Assembly (NCBI RefSeq): GCF_002864045.1 | Contig: NZ_PJPV01000084.1 | Location: 1 to 47,658 of the forward strand | Length of the DNA stretch: 47,658 bases | Source: Endozoicomonas acroporae | Lineage (GTDB): Bacteria > Pseudomonadota > Gammaproteobacteria > Pseudomonadales > Endozoicomonadaceae | Direction of reading: 5' to 3' | In this document: in pieces, positions 28,905 through 37,322 of the stretch | Numbering within the stretch: position 1 is the first letter of the stretch | Layout: every line of letters begins with the position of its first letter | Translations under genes and position numbers: made by a program | The notes under the pieces: generated by a model | Told to the model about the DNA's origin: nothing | The model's database searches: none | Seen by the model: the letters and a program-made list of their open reading frames with translations, nothing else

Positions 28905-31424
28905 TCAGTTCGCCGGAGTCGACGATATCATTGATTGTTTTGAATCATTACTGAAGCTGCTATTGATAACCTCTGTAACATACGTCTTGAAGCATTCCCG
29001 TCTGCCATTTTCCCAGACCACGTAGAGTCCGGAGATACCGTCGCCCCGGGTCGTCGCCATCAGCAGGTTTTGTTTGACCTCATCGCAGAAGGGACTGGCC
29101 ATAACCAGACTCAGGTAATCCCTGGCGCACGCCTCCCGGCCATTTTTCAGCGCCTTAAACAACCCCGGAAATCCCGTGTCAGATGTCGCCACCAGCAGAT
29201 TCAGTTTGAACTCATCGCTGAAGGGGCTGGCCATTACCCGATCCAGGTAAATCCTGACGCACTCACCATGGCCATTTTGCAGTGCTATGTAGAGCCCGGG
29301 AAAACCACTGTCGGATTTCGCCCTCAGCAAGTCCTGTTTGAACTCCTCGCTGAAGGGGCTGGCCATCACCAGATCACAGTAAATCCTGACGCAATCAGCA
29401 TGGCCATTTTCCAATGCTACATAGAGCCCGGGAAAACCACTGTCGGATTTCGCCCTCAGCAGGTCCTGTTTGACCTTGTTACTGAAGGAGCTGGCCAGGA
29501 CTCGATCCAGGTAACTCTTCACGCACTCCCCGTGGCCAGTTTTAAGTGCCGCGCAGAGCCCGGGAAAACCATTGTCGGATTTCGCTATCAGCAGGTTCTG
29601 TTTGACCTCCTCGCTAAAGGGGCTGGCCATCACCCGATCCCAGTAAATCCTGACGCACTCACCATGGCCTTTTTCCAGTGCTACGTAGAGCCCGGGAAAA
29701 CCCCTGTCGGATTTCGCCATCAGCAGGTTCTGTTTGACCTCGTCGCTGAAGGGGCTGGCCATCACCCGATCCCAGTAAATCCTGACGCACTCACCATGGC
29801 CGTTTTGCAACGCCACACAGAGCCCGGAAAAACCCCTGGGGGACTTCGCCATCAGCAGATTCTGTTTGACCTCGTCACTCAGGAAGCTGGCCAGGACCCG
29901 GTCCAGGTAACTCTGCACACACTCCCCCTGGCCATTTTCCAGTGCCATGAAGAGCCCGGGATACCCCCCGGGGGATTTTGCCATCAGCAGATACTGTTTG
30001 ACCTCGTCGCTCAGGGAGCTGGCCAGCAACCGATCCAGGTAACTCTTCACACACTCTTCGTGGCCGTTTTGCAGCGCCCCGAAGAGCCCGGGATAACCCT
30101 TGGGGGATTTCACCATCAGCAGATTCTGTTTGATCTCGTTGCTCAGGGAGCTGGCCATCACCCGATCCAGGTAACTCTTCACACACTCCCCGTGGCCGCT
30201 TTGCATTGCCACGCAGAGCCAGGGAAAACCACTGTCGGATGTCGCCATCAACAGATCCTGTTTGACCTCGTCGTTCAGGGCGCTGGCCATGACCCAACCC
30301 AGGTATTTCCTGACGCACTCAACATGCCCCCTGTGTGATGCCATGTTCAGCCCTGGCACACCATCGTCATTTTTAGCCATCAGGGCAATCTTTTGATGAT
30401 ATGGATCAAGCCGGTTCAGTTGCCCCATGAATTGATCCACCATTTGCGAAGAAAAATGTCCATTCCTGAGCATTAAAAACAGGATCGACGAATTCATATC
30501 CGCCAGAATCCTGACCAACGAGTTACCGGCCCGGCTCTCAACCGTTGTCGTGGTTAAACATCCACTCCAGGAAGGCTTGGGGAAATATAATTTGATTGCA
30601 TAAGAATTCGGGAACAGGTGCTCTATTTTAATCGCCTTCAGGGTTTGCAGGTCAGGGACGATAAGCCGTTGGACTCTCAGGGTGTCGTTGGGATCATAAC
30701 AGGCCAGTTTTATTTCCGGTCGCTCAGGCGACCAGTTTATCTTTAGAGCCATCAAATGGTTCAATGACGAAAACAGATAGGTTTTATTTTGCTCGCTATC
30801 GACCAGCTGCTGTTGACAAGCTGCATAAATTGCCTGGCCCAAGCCAGCCCGGTCAAAGTAATAACCTTCCTGTGCCGTTTTATAGCCATCAGCCGTAGTG
30901 TCGTCCAGGGCCTGATCCATTTTAATACCGCTGTGACGGGAAATTTTATCAAGCTGATCAATGGACGTGAATTTGCCCACATCTTTCGTGCCAAACTTGC
31001 CTGTAGCAAACGCATAGGCCAAATGCCTGCAAGTAATCGGTTCATGATCAAAGAGATTGTTCGCCATGCCGTTGAACCTTCTCTGGTCGCCCTTTGATAC
31101 GTATTGCAAAATCCCGGAGGTATTAACAGGCAGGGTCTCTGTCGAAGATTCTATGGGTGCATTGCCACTCTCCAGAGGCTTATCCACCTGCAACAGGTAA
31201 GTGCGTCCCTGATGGTTAAGTTGTTCGATTTTACGGCTAATCAGAGATACATGTTGGGGAACATTGGCAGACTGACTTTTCTTTTCCCCGGGAATGTTTT
31301 TTGGATCAACAGACTTAACAGCTCGCGGAAATCCAGTGAGGATTGCCGCTTCATTGACAGATTGAGAATCCTTCTGAGGTATGTCAGCAGATGAACAAGG
31401 TGTATTCTGACTGATATTTTCCAT
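28905..31424 (-). CDS. ShET2/EspL-like cysteine protease with eleven 44-residue repeats, copy 2
   Basis: This 839-residue paralogue of the downstream gene is nearly identical over the first 350 residues. It keeps the candidate triad at the same positions: C132 (I-T-C-R-H-L-A), H223 (L-N-H-L-M-A-L) and D244 (C-Y-D-P-N). It also has eleven repeats, but their sequences are reshuffled relative to copy 1 (for example V-R-I-Y-W-D-R units occur only here). That indicates exchange and divergence within the array while the protease head stayed conserved. The two genes are 106 bp apart on the same strand, and the DNA after each stop is similar. No strong ribosome site is visible before either ATG. Confidence 0.8.
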   Translation of the reverse strand: MENISQNTPCSSADIPQKDSQSVNEAAILTGFPRAVKSVDPKNIPGEKKSQSANVPQHVSLISRKIEQLNHQGRTYLLQVDKPLESGNAPIESSTETLPVNTSGILQYVSKGDQRRFNGMANNLFDHEPITCRHLAYAFATGKFGTKDVGKFTSIDQLDKISRHSGIKMDQALDDTTADGYKTAQEGYYFDRAGLGQAIYAACQQQLVDSEQNKTYLFSSLNHLMALKINWSPERPEIKLACYDPNDTLRVQRLIVPDLQTLKAIKIEHLFPNSYAIKLYFPKPSWSGCLTTTTVESRAGNSLVRILADMNSSILFLMLRNGHFSSQMVDQFMGQLNRLDPYHQKIALMAKNDDGVPGLNMASHRGHVECVRKYLGWVMASALNDEVKQDLLMATSDSGFPWLCVAMQSGHGECVKSYLDRVMASSLSNEIKQNLLMVKSPKGYPGLFGALQNGHEECVKSYLDRLLASSLSDEVKQYLLMAKSPGGYPGLFMALENGQGECVQSYLDRVLASFLSDEVKQNLLMAKSPRGFSGLCVALQNGHGECVRIYWDRVMASPFSDEVKQNLLMAKSDRGFPGLYVALEKGHGECVRIYWDRVMASPFSEEVKQNLLIAKSDNGFPGLCAALKTGHGECVKSYLDRVLASSFSNKVKQDLLRAKSDSGFPGLYVALENGHADCVRIYCDLVMASPFSEEFKQDLLRAKSDSGFPGLYIALQNGHGECVRIYLDRVMASPFSDEFKLNLLVATSDTGFPGLFKALKNGREACARDYLSLVMASPFCDEVKQNLLMATTRGDGISGLYVVWENGRRECFKTYVTEVINSSFSNDSKQSMISSTPAN
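28926..30380 (-). repeat. Eleven tandem 132-bp coding repeats (copy 2)
   Basis: The organisation is the same as in copy 1, with one extra codon in the last unit. Units from the two arrays can be more alike across genes than within one gene, which suggests gene conversion. Confidence 0.88.
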
Positions 31425-31475
31425 AGTACATTATTTCGATGATTTTGATGTGTACAATCTCCTGTCACCCTTAGC

Positions 31476-31495
31476 GTCCTTCGGCTCCTCAGGAC
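31476..31495. repeat. REP-like palindrome
   Basis: GTCCTTCGGCTCCTCAGGAC, followed by GAACGGAG, belongs to the widespread GTTCGTCCTGAG-type intergenic repeats. The same core occurs inside the small element at 20159-20319. It lies between the divergent repeat-protein and DUF1853 genes. Confidence 0.55.
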
Positions 31496-31572
31496 GAACG
31501 GAGTTTGGAGGCCATTGATAAAAAGAACCCATCAATTACATTGAAACCATGTAATAGTATATAAACGTCAGT

Positions 31573-32577
31573 ATGAACAGATTTTCACATCAAAGCATAC
31601 ATCACACTCTACAACAGGCAGTAGAGTGGGTACAAAACAGCCCGCCATTATTTAATCGTACGGCCAGCCCTCTTTTTCTTGATTCCCCCTTACCGGCCGG
31701 AACAGCCCCGGTGATGCCTGATCAACAGCAGCTGGCCCTTCTGGAAAGTCTGGTTAACCAAAAAGGCAATCCCCTGCTCGGCATTTTCAACGAAACCCTA
31801 TGGCAATTCCTGCTGAGCCAGCTGCCTGATAACAAGACCATTGCCGCTAACCTGCAGGTGAATGGCGAGAAAAATGGTCAGCCTGCCACACTGGGTGAAT
31901 ATGACCTTATCTACCAGCGGAAAAACCGGTTTATCCATCGGGAACTGGCCGTTAAATTTTATCTGGGTATGCCTGGTGAAGCTGACAATGTCACGGGGTC
32001 TTCATGGCAACATTGGGTCGGTCCCGGACTCAGGGACCGGCTGGATCGCAAGATGGATCGCCTGCTCCATCATCAAGCCCTGTTGAGTGATAGCCATGAA
32101 GGGCGGGAAACATTATTAACGCTGGGTATTGTCCAGCCGGTTGCTAAAGAGATCCTGATACAGGGAAGGCTTTTTTATCCCCTGTACCGCACAGATAAAA
32201 CAGCCATACCGCAACTGAACGACATCCAACTAATAACTCAGGCAGAACAGAATATAACAGCGCAGTGCCCGCCACCGGAGTATTGCAACCAGAATCACCT
32301 GAAAGGTTATTGGTTAACCCAAAGCCATTTCCTTCTGGGTACCCGCTCCATCAACGGGGATGTCCGCTTCCAGATACCTCAGAAAGTGCAGTGGTTGAAT
32401 CAGAACCCTGTTGCAGAGTGGCTCGATCATGATGCGCTGATACGCCAGCTGCAACCGCAAAAACGACCGGTGTATATCAGGGTAATCCATCAGGCGCTGC
32501 AACAGCAGAGGCATTTGTTTATTGTGCCTGATGACTGGCCTGAGAGAGCGATAAAGGTCGCTAAAACCGATGAGTGA
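31573..32577 (+). CDS. DUF1853 family protein
   Basis: The 334-residue protein matches DUF1853 (a nuclease-like fold family) by L-G-E-Y-D-L-I-Y, E-L-A-V-K-F-Y-L-G and W-x-G-P-x3-D-R-L-D-x-K in order. The acidic and Lys residues in E-Y-D and E-x-A-V-K would fit a PD-(D/E)XK-type site; that is inference. Its function is unknown. In Pseudomonas it neighbours nadK, which supports insertion of the protease genes between the two. A PhnA-type gene follows 6 bp after its stop, so the two are probably cotranscribed. Confidence 0.85.
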   Translation: MNRFSHQSIHHTLQQAVEWVQNSPPLFNRTASPLFLDSPLPAGTAPVMPDQQQLALLESLVNQKGNPLLGIFNETLWQFLLSQLPDNKTIAANLQVNGEKNGQPATLGEYDLIYQRKNRFIHRELAVKFYLGMPGEADNVTGSSWQHWVGPGLRDRLDRKMDRLLHHQALLSDSHEGRETLLTLGIVQPVAKEILIQGRLFYPLYRTDKTAIPQLNDIQLITQAEQNITAQCPPPEYCNQNHLKGYWLTQSHFLLGTRSINGDVRFQIPQKVQWLNQNPVAEWLDHDALIRQLQPQKRPVYIRVIHQALQQQRHLFIVPDDWPERAIKVAKTDE

Positions 32578-32583
32578 CAATCA

Positions 32584-32748
32584 ATGGCAACGCTGATCAG
32601 GGATCTGCCGGTCAAAGGTGCTGGCTTTACTGCCAAGCGCGGTACTGCTGTGCGCAATATCTCTTTGACCGGTAATCCTGAACAGATCGAAGGCCGTGTC
32701 AATGGTGTCAGAATTGTTCTGTTGACCAAGTACCTGAAAAAAGCGTGA
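32584..32748 (+). CDS. PhnA-type C-terminal (SH3-like) domain protein
   Basis: This 54-residue protein begins with ATG 6 bp after the DUF1853 stop. It matches the C-terminal domain of PhnA/YjdM: I-R-D-L-P-V-K-G-A-G, K-R-G-T-A-V-R-N-I-S-L, then V-L-L-T-K-Y-L-K-K. The N-terminal zinc ribbon of full PhnA (about 110 residues) is absent. It could be a natural short form or the 3' part of a former phnA. Its length hides it from ordinary ORF cut-offs. Confidence 0.7.
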   Translation: MATLIRDLPVKGAGFTAKRGTAVRNISLTGNPEQIEGRVNGVRIVLLTKYLKKA

Positions 32749-32762
32749 ACACCATAAGTAGC

Positions 32763-32789
32763 GCCTGTTAAACCACAGGCACTGTTTTT
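32763..32789 (+). terminator. Possible terminator between convergent DUF1853/PhnA and aceK genes
   Basis: GCCTGT and ACAGGC form a 6-bp stem with a 6-nt loop, followed by ACTGTTTTT. It overlaps the last codons of aceK. Confidence 0.45.
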
Positions 32790-34573
32790 GGCCGGGACGC
32801 AACCCGGTCAACATGGTGTTTTTTCAGTTGCAGTGATGGCGTGTATGGCAATACATCCATCACCTGCCCCTGGGTAATCTGCTGCTGAACACTGCGCCAG
32901 TAGCTGGCGGTAAAAAGATCACCATGAAGACGGGTAAAACGTTTGCGGATGGCCAGATCAGGAAACAGAAACACCGGAAACTCTTCCGGAAAAATATCCC
33001 CCGGTGAAACGGAATACCAGGGCTCAGCGGACATTTCCTGCTCTGGATAAAGCGCCTCGGGTATCTCGCGAAAATTGCACTCGGTCAGATAGATAATTTC
33101 ATCGTAATCGTAGAAAACCACACGACCATGGCGAGTGACCCCGAAATTTTTCAGCAGCATATCGCCCGGGAAGATATTGGCGGCGGCCAATTGCTTGATC
33201 GCCCGGCCATACTCATCAAGCACCGCTTCCAGTGCCTGCTCGTTGCCATGGTCAACCAGCTGTTCAACATAGATATTCATGGGCATCATTCGCCGCTCAG
33301 TATATAGATGGCGAATCAGCACCTTATCGTCATAGACAAGAACGGTAGAGGGCGCTACCTGCCGCAACTCCTGCAACAACTCATCACTGAACCGGGAACG
33401 GGGCAATATCAGATTGGAGTACTCCTGAGTATCTGCCATCCGCCCTACCCGGTCATGGGTTTTTACCAGATAGTACCGGTCTTTAACCATGGCCTTGCTG
33501 ATATCTTTGGGCGGGGCGAAATGATCTTTGATGACTTTAAACACCATATCCAGGGAAGGCAGCATAAACACCGACATCACCATGCCCTTGACACCCGGAG
33601 CGATGACAAACTGATCAGCAGAGTGGTGCAAATGCTGGAGAAAATCCCGATAGAAGACACTTTTACCATGCTTGAAAAAACCGATGGAGTTATAAAGCTC
33701 GGCACGTTTTTTTTCAGGCACCAGCGTGTGCAAAAACTCAATACACTCGGAGGGAATCCGGGCATCAACCAGGAAATAAGAGCGGGTAAAGCTGAACAGC
33801 ACACTGACGCTGTCGTTTTCACAGAGCAGGGCGTCAACGTAGAGCGCGCCCTGTTCATTATTCAGAACCGCCAGAACAAACGGTTGCAGGTCGTCACCGG
33901 CCACCAGCCTTCCCACCAGGTAAGCGGCTTTATTCCGATAAAAGACCCACTTCAGCACATCCACCCGAACATTACTGCGCCGAACCCATGATGGCTGAGT
34001 TTTCTGCAACGCATGGATAATATTGCGAATATCCCTGCGCCGGTACTCCCAGGGCAGTTCAAACTGAAAATCATCCAGTATCTGGCCAACCTGGCTGACC
34101 AGCCCCTGCTGCTGGCTTTGGTCATTACTTTTATCATTAAAAGCATAGGATCGATAAATGCCCCTGGCGCTGTGTACCTTAAAACCATCAAATTCCGACT
34201 GAATAAAACAGTGACGGGGGTTCACCGCTTCGCCCCTGAACAACTTGCGGTAGATGGAGTTATAAAAGGTTTCCGCCAGTTCCGGGTCGGTCCGGTAAGA
34301 GATCAAATCCAGGTAAGCGTCATGCACATCCTGCCAGCAGCTACTGTCGCTGAGATAGGACGCTTCAATCCGGGATGCCAGGGTTGCCATCACATCGGTA
34401 ACGGCAACATGGTAAAGGTTAATCCGGTCAGAGGCAGCATTTTGCGCAGCACTCCAGTCCGCCTTCAGAAAACGGGCCCGGGCACCCAGGGTGATGTCAG
34501 TAAAGCGTGTTCGATAGTCACTGAACCCTTCAAGAACAATTCTGGCAATCTGTCGGGCTATTGAAGTATTCAT
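32768..34573 (-). CDS. aceK: Isocitrate dehydrogenase kinase/phosphatase
   Basis: This 601-residue bifunctional enzyme phosphorylates and dephosphorylates isocitrate dehydrogenase, setting flux into the glyoxylate shunt. The atypical kinase P-loop A-P-G-V-K-G-M-V-M-S-V-F is followed by V-F-K-V-I-K-D with the ATP-contacting Lys. The catalytic-loop region N-F-G-V-T and F-Y-D-Y-D-E-I-I-Y-L-T-E-C-N-F-R-E-I-P match E. coli AceK. Length (578 in E. coli) is as expected. The aceA and aceB genes are not adjacent, so it is transcribed separately from the shunt enzymes. Confidence 0.96.
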   Translation of the reverse strand: MNTSIARQIARIVLEGFSDYRTRFTDITLGARARFLKADWSAAQNAASDRINLYHVAVTDVMATLASRIEASYLSDSSCWQDVHDAYLDLISYRTDPELAETFYNSIYRKLFRGEAVNPRHCFIQSEFDGFKVHSARGIYRSYAFNDKSNDQSQQQGLVSQVGQILDDFQFELPWEYRRRDIRNIIHALQKTQPSWVRRSNVRVDVLKWVFYRNKAAYLVGRLVAGDDLQPFVLAVLNNEQGALYVDALLCENDSVSVLFSFTRSYFLVDARIPSECIEFLHTLVPEKKRAELYNSIGFFKHGKSVFYRDFLQHLHHSADQFVIAPGVKGMVMSVFMLPSLDMVFKVIKDHFAPPKDISKAMVKDRYYLVKTHDRVGRMADTQEYSNLILPRSRFSDELLQELRQVAPSTVLVYDDKVLIRHLYTERRMMPMNIYVEQLVDHGNEQALEAVLDEYGRAIKQLAAANIFPGDMLLKNFGVTRHGRVVFYDYDEIIYLTECNFREIPEALYPEQEMSAEPWYSVSPGDIFPEEFPVFLFPDLAIRKRFTRLHGDLFTASYWRSVQQQITQGQVMDVLPYTPSLQLKKHHVDRVASRPKTVPVV

Positions 34574-34589
34574 TACTGCACCATTGCTC

Positions 34590-35531
34590 TTATATTTTTA
34601 AACCGCGCCGCCCCTGAAGCCCTCCGGTATGAACCATTAACAGCCGTCTGCCCCGGCAGGGAAGGCCTTGCTTCAGGTTTTCCGCCAGTGAATGCCGAAT
34701 GGCAAACATGACCTTGCCGGTGTATACCGGATCCAAAGGGATTGCCGCCTCCATCTCAAAGGATTTGATAAACGACAGCAAAGCCTGGGTAGTGCGAGCG
34801 TAACCGCCATGATGATAGTCCGTCAACAGTGTCCAGTTAGCCAATGCCTGCCCGGTGTAGTGATGAATATCACCGCGCAGAAAATCGCCTCCTTTAAGGA
34901 CGGCGACTCCGGTCACCTGCGTCTGTGGCATCTCTGTTGCCGCAGCCAGCGCCACCCCTGACAGCGTGGCCCCCGTGCCACACGCCAGCCAGATCTCATC
35001 ATAGCTCCCCGCAGTGACGCCCCCGGCTGCCAGAATTTCGCGGCAACCCTGCACACCGGACAAATTACTCCCGCCTTCCGGTACAACATGTACATCCCGG
35101 GCTGACAAACCTGATTGATGCAAAAGATGGTTAACAAAGACGGCTTCATTCTTTCGACGATAATCACTTCTGGACAGGTAGTGTAATTGCATTCCCCAGT
35201 TAACCGCATCGGTCAAGGTCGCTGACAGAGATTCCCCCGGCTCTCCCCTGATAACACCAATGGTTGGCATGCCAAACCGATGACCCGCCGCAGCCAGTGC
35301 ATGAATATGGTTGGACCAGGCACCACCAAAGCTGAGAATGGCCGATTTGCCCTCCTGCTGCGCGGCAATAAGATTGTGTTTCAGCTTGTACCACTTGTTA
35401 CCGCTGATCTCGGGGTCAAGTTGATCCAGGCGCAAAATATCCAGGGATACGCCCAGTTCATATAGCCACCCGGTATTCACTGACTGCATAGGAACCGGCT
35501 TATCCAATAACCCAATAGATTCGAATACCAT
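34590..35531 (-). CDS. ACC deaminase/D-cysteine desulfhydrase family PLP enzyme
   Basis: The protein has 313 residues from the ATG at 35531, which has GGAGCAGGA upstream. A GTG at 35597 would add 22 residues. It is a fold-type II PLP enzyme. The PLP lysine is probably K46 in S-G-N-K-W-Y-K-L. Next come F-G-G-A-W-S-N-H-I-H-A-L-A, the phosphate-binding region A-C-G-T-G-A-T-L-S-G, and a C-terminal H-T-G-G-L-Q-G. Members deaminate 1-aminocyclopropane-1-carboxylate or break down D-cysteine to pyruvate, ammonia and sulfide. The exact substrate is open. It lies 16 bp downstream... that is, its stop lies 16 bp before the aceK start on the same strand. Confidence 0.88.
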   Translation of the reverse strand: MVFESIGLLDKPVPMQSVNTGWLYELGVSLDILRLDQLDPEISGNKWYKLKHNLIAAQQEGKSAILSFGGAWSNHIHALAAAGHRFGMPTIGVIRGEPGESLSATLTDAVNWGMQLHYLSRSDYRRKNEAVFVNHLLHQSGLSARDVHVVPEGGSNLSGVQGCREILAAGGVTAGSYDEIWLACGTGATLSGVALAAATEMPQTQVTGVAVLKGGDFLRGDIHHYTGQALANWTLLTDYHHGGYARTTQALLSFIKSFEMEAAIPLDPVYTGKVMFAIRHSLAENLKQGLPCRGRRLLMVHTGGLQGRRGLKI

Positions 35532-35730
35532 AGTTCCTGCTCCACCGATGACAATCCCGCCATCTCCTACCCGCATCACTGCTGGCTCTTCCAGCACTGC
35601 CGCGCTTGCTTATTCTTTGCATCACTCTGATAAATGACTGTCTGCAAGAATTCCTAACAACATGGTTAGTTTATCGATCGATAGCTTATATTAAAATGAA
35701 TTCTTTTAGCTGAAAATAGCTCCAAATCCA

Positions 35731-35771
35731 GAAAAATTATTACATCCCCCTAAAACAAAGGGCTCAAAACT
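35731..35771 (+). promoter_or_regulatory. Conserved upstream box, gene A of the leader-sharing trio
   Basis: GAAAAATTATTACA starts 41 bp before the GTG, and ACAAAGG serves as the ribosome site. The same box lies before the two sister genes at 40 and 39 bp. Similarity continues upstream to about 35640, including the palindrome TATCGATCGATA. Confidence 0.55.
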
Positions 35772-37007
35772 GTGAATAAAATTAATCATCCTCCAACTAT
35801 TATTATAAGTGAGGCAAGTTCACCTTCATTGCACCCTCAGTCCTCATCGGTTGAACATAACAAAATACCGGTAAAACAGTTATCGAATCCTGCTTTAATG
35901 GTAAAGGTCGCACATGTCACCGGCAATTCCCCTGAACAATACAACCGAGCCGATGATGACACGCTTCTGAAAGTTGCAGTAACTGCTGAAAGAAGGCTGG
36001 CAAAGTCTACAGACTATCCTCTACCGTCCAGTAAGATCCCTGTAAAAATGTTAGAAACTGAGGTTTGGCCGGTAAAAAATAAACACTTGCTGTCACCTTT
36101 GATGATTCGGTCGGAAAATTCCAATCATCTGGTTAAAAGAGATGATTGGGTTTCATATGGTAATCCAGATGTTTTTAATACAGAATTCAGATTATTTGTT
36201 GACAGGTTTAAAGACAGGATTATTCAAAAGAATATCACTGCTAAAGATTTAATTGAGGAAGCGATTATTACTCGTAAAAACATTGAGATTACCAGAAATA
36301 ATATTGAGGCTGATGACTTTGGACTTCTTCGTAACAATCTGCACAATTTTTGTTTAAACACCCCTCTAAACACAACTTATTCCTGTGGTAAACAACGTGC
36401 GGTTGCGCTGACGCATAATAAATTCTTTATTAATCACAGAACTAAGGAGGGAGAAAATTTTGTTAACCACATCGCTAGTGAATATGGTCTATATCCATGT
36501 GAAATTGATAATATTCATTCTGGAGTTGTTGTGGGTCATGCAGGAAACAATAAGATTTATCTAACGCAAATATTCACCAGCCCCAGAATCAATAATTCCG
36601 GAATGTCCTATTATTTTGGTCGATATGATGAGTATTATGTTGGCAGTGACAAGCGCTCTGCATTAATTATCCATACGGATCCTGATCAACTGAGTCCGGG
36701 GTTACAGCATATTCAGGGTTTGATTGATCAGGCGATGGCAGGTGACCTTTCGGTAATCCCACGCATTCACTGGTGGTATGTGCACTTGGCACCAACGGTC
36801 AGAGGACCTGGTGGTACTGTAGAAATGATCATTCATGCACTGTGTGCCGCCAATGGGTACTATCTACCCGGTTGGGCAACAGGCATAGCGCCTTCCATTG
36901 AGGTACTTGTGGAGCCAAATGAAGAGGCCTTTTGTCGAAACTACCCTACATTATTTGAGGCTCATCAGGGGGCATTGCGAATGCTGTTTACCAAAAGGAG
37001 CGCTTGA
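35772..37007 (+). CDS. Effector-like protein A of the leader-sharing trio
   Basis: The 411-residue protein starts with GTG. Residues 1-108 form a polar leader shared with the next two genes (P-V-K-Q-L-S-N core, then E-V-x-P-V-K-N). Residues of about 110-411 are a domain shared only with gene C. Its most conserved part is I-H-W-W-Y-V-H-L-A-P-T-V-R-G-P-G-G, followed by E-M-I-I-H-A-L. This HWW...P...RG...E pattern recurs in some bacterial effectors and toxins I cannot name with confidence. The run from T-D-P-D-Q-L to that motif is nearly identical in A and C. There is no Sec signal or membrane segment. The function is unknown. Confidence 0.75.
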   Translation: MNKINHPPTIIISEASSPSLHPQSSSVEHNKIPVKQLSNPALMVKVAHVTGNSPEQYNRADDDTLLKVAVTAERRLAKSTDYPLPSSKIPVKMLETEVWPVKNKHLLSPLMIRSENSNHLVKRDDWVSYGNPDVFNTEFRLFVDRFKDRIIQKNITAKDLIEEAIITRKNIEITRNNIEADDFGLLRNNLHNFCLNTPLNTTYSCGKQRAVALTHNKFFINHRTKEGENFVNHIASEYGLYPCEIDNIHSGVVVGHAGNNKIYLTQIFTSPRINNSGMSYYFGRYDEYYVGSDKRSALIIHTDPDQLSPGLQHIQGLIDQAMAGDLSVIPRIHWWYVHLAPTVRGPGGTVEMIIHALCAANGYYLPGWATGIAPSIEVLVEPNEEAFCRNYPTLFEAHQGALRMLFTKRSA

Positions 37008-37097
37008 ACCATCGGTTCTGCTGATGGATAGAGGGTTTACGACGACTTTGCAAAACTTATCGCTTGTGTAAACACTCTACGCTGTCAGCCTCCCAGT

Positions 37098-37160
37098 ATG
37101 GCTGCCATGAAAAACATTCTACCCGCAGCACTACTGCTCATTCTTCTTATCTCACTCTGA
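37098..37160 (+). pseudogene. Duplicated 5' fragment of queH
   Basis: The sequence GTGTAAACACTCTAC...GTATGGCTGCCATGAAAAACA at about 37065-37116 matches the DNA upstream of, and at, the start of queH (39707-39751). The copy reads M-A-A-M-K-N and then diverges into a hydrophobic 14-residue tail and a stop. It is a remnant left by duplication of this region, and also preserves the empty target site of the MITE at 39533. The tail could make a 20-residue membrane peptide, but expression is doubtful. Confidence 0.7.
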
Positions 37161-37283
37161 ATGTGCGCCGAAACCTGCCTCATAAATGACTGTCCGTTAG
37201 AGTTACTGACAACATAGTTAGTTTGTTGATTGATAGCCCATGTTAGGGTGAATTTTTTCAGCCTGAAAATGGTTTGACATTGA

Positions 37284-37322
37284 GGAAAATTATTACCCCT
37301 CTTTAACAAAGGATTCGAATCA
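37284..37322 (+). promoter_or_regulatory. Conserved upstream box, gene B (chorismate mutase)
   Basis: GGAAAATTATTACC starts 39 bp before the GTG, with ACAAAGG as the ribosome site. A TTGACA lies at 37273, just upstream of the box, and could be a -35 element. Confidence 0.5.

Noticed and set aside
29070..30338. A 422-residue plus-strand repeat frame, and a similar one at 27038-27712
   Set aside because: They are antisense shadows of the 132-bp coding repeats of the protease genes. The periodicity keeps stops out of the opposite strand.
26303..30380. Regular direct repeats that might suggest a CRISPR array
   Set aside because: The unit is 132 bp, codes in frame throughout, and has no alternation of repeat and unique spacer.
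36760..36830. A Fic-type motif in genes A and C
   Set aside because: The string H-L-A-P-T-V-R-G-P-G-G superficially resembles Fic (H-P-F-x-[DE]-G-N-G-R), but lacks the acidic residue, the G-N-G core and the second Arg.
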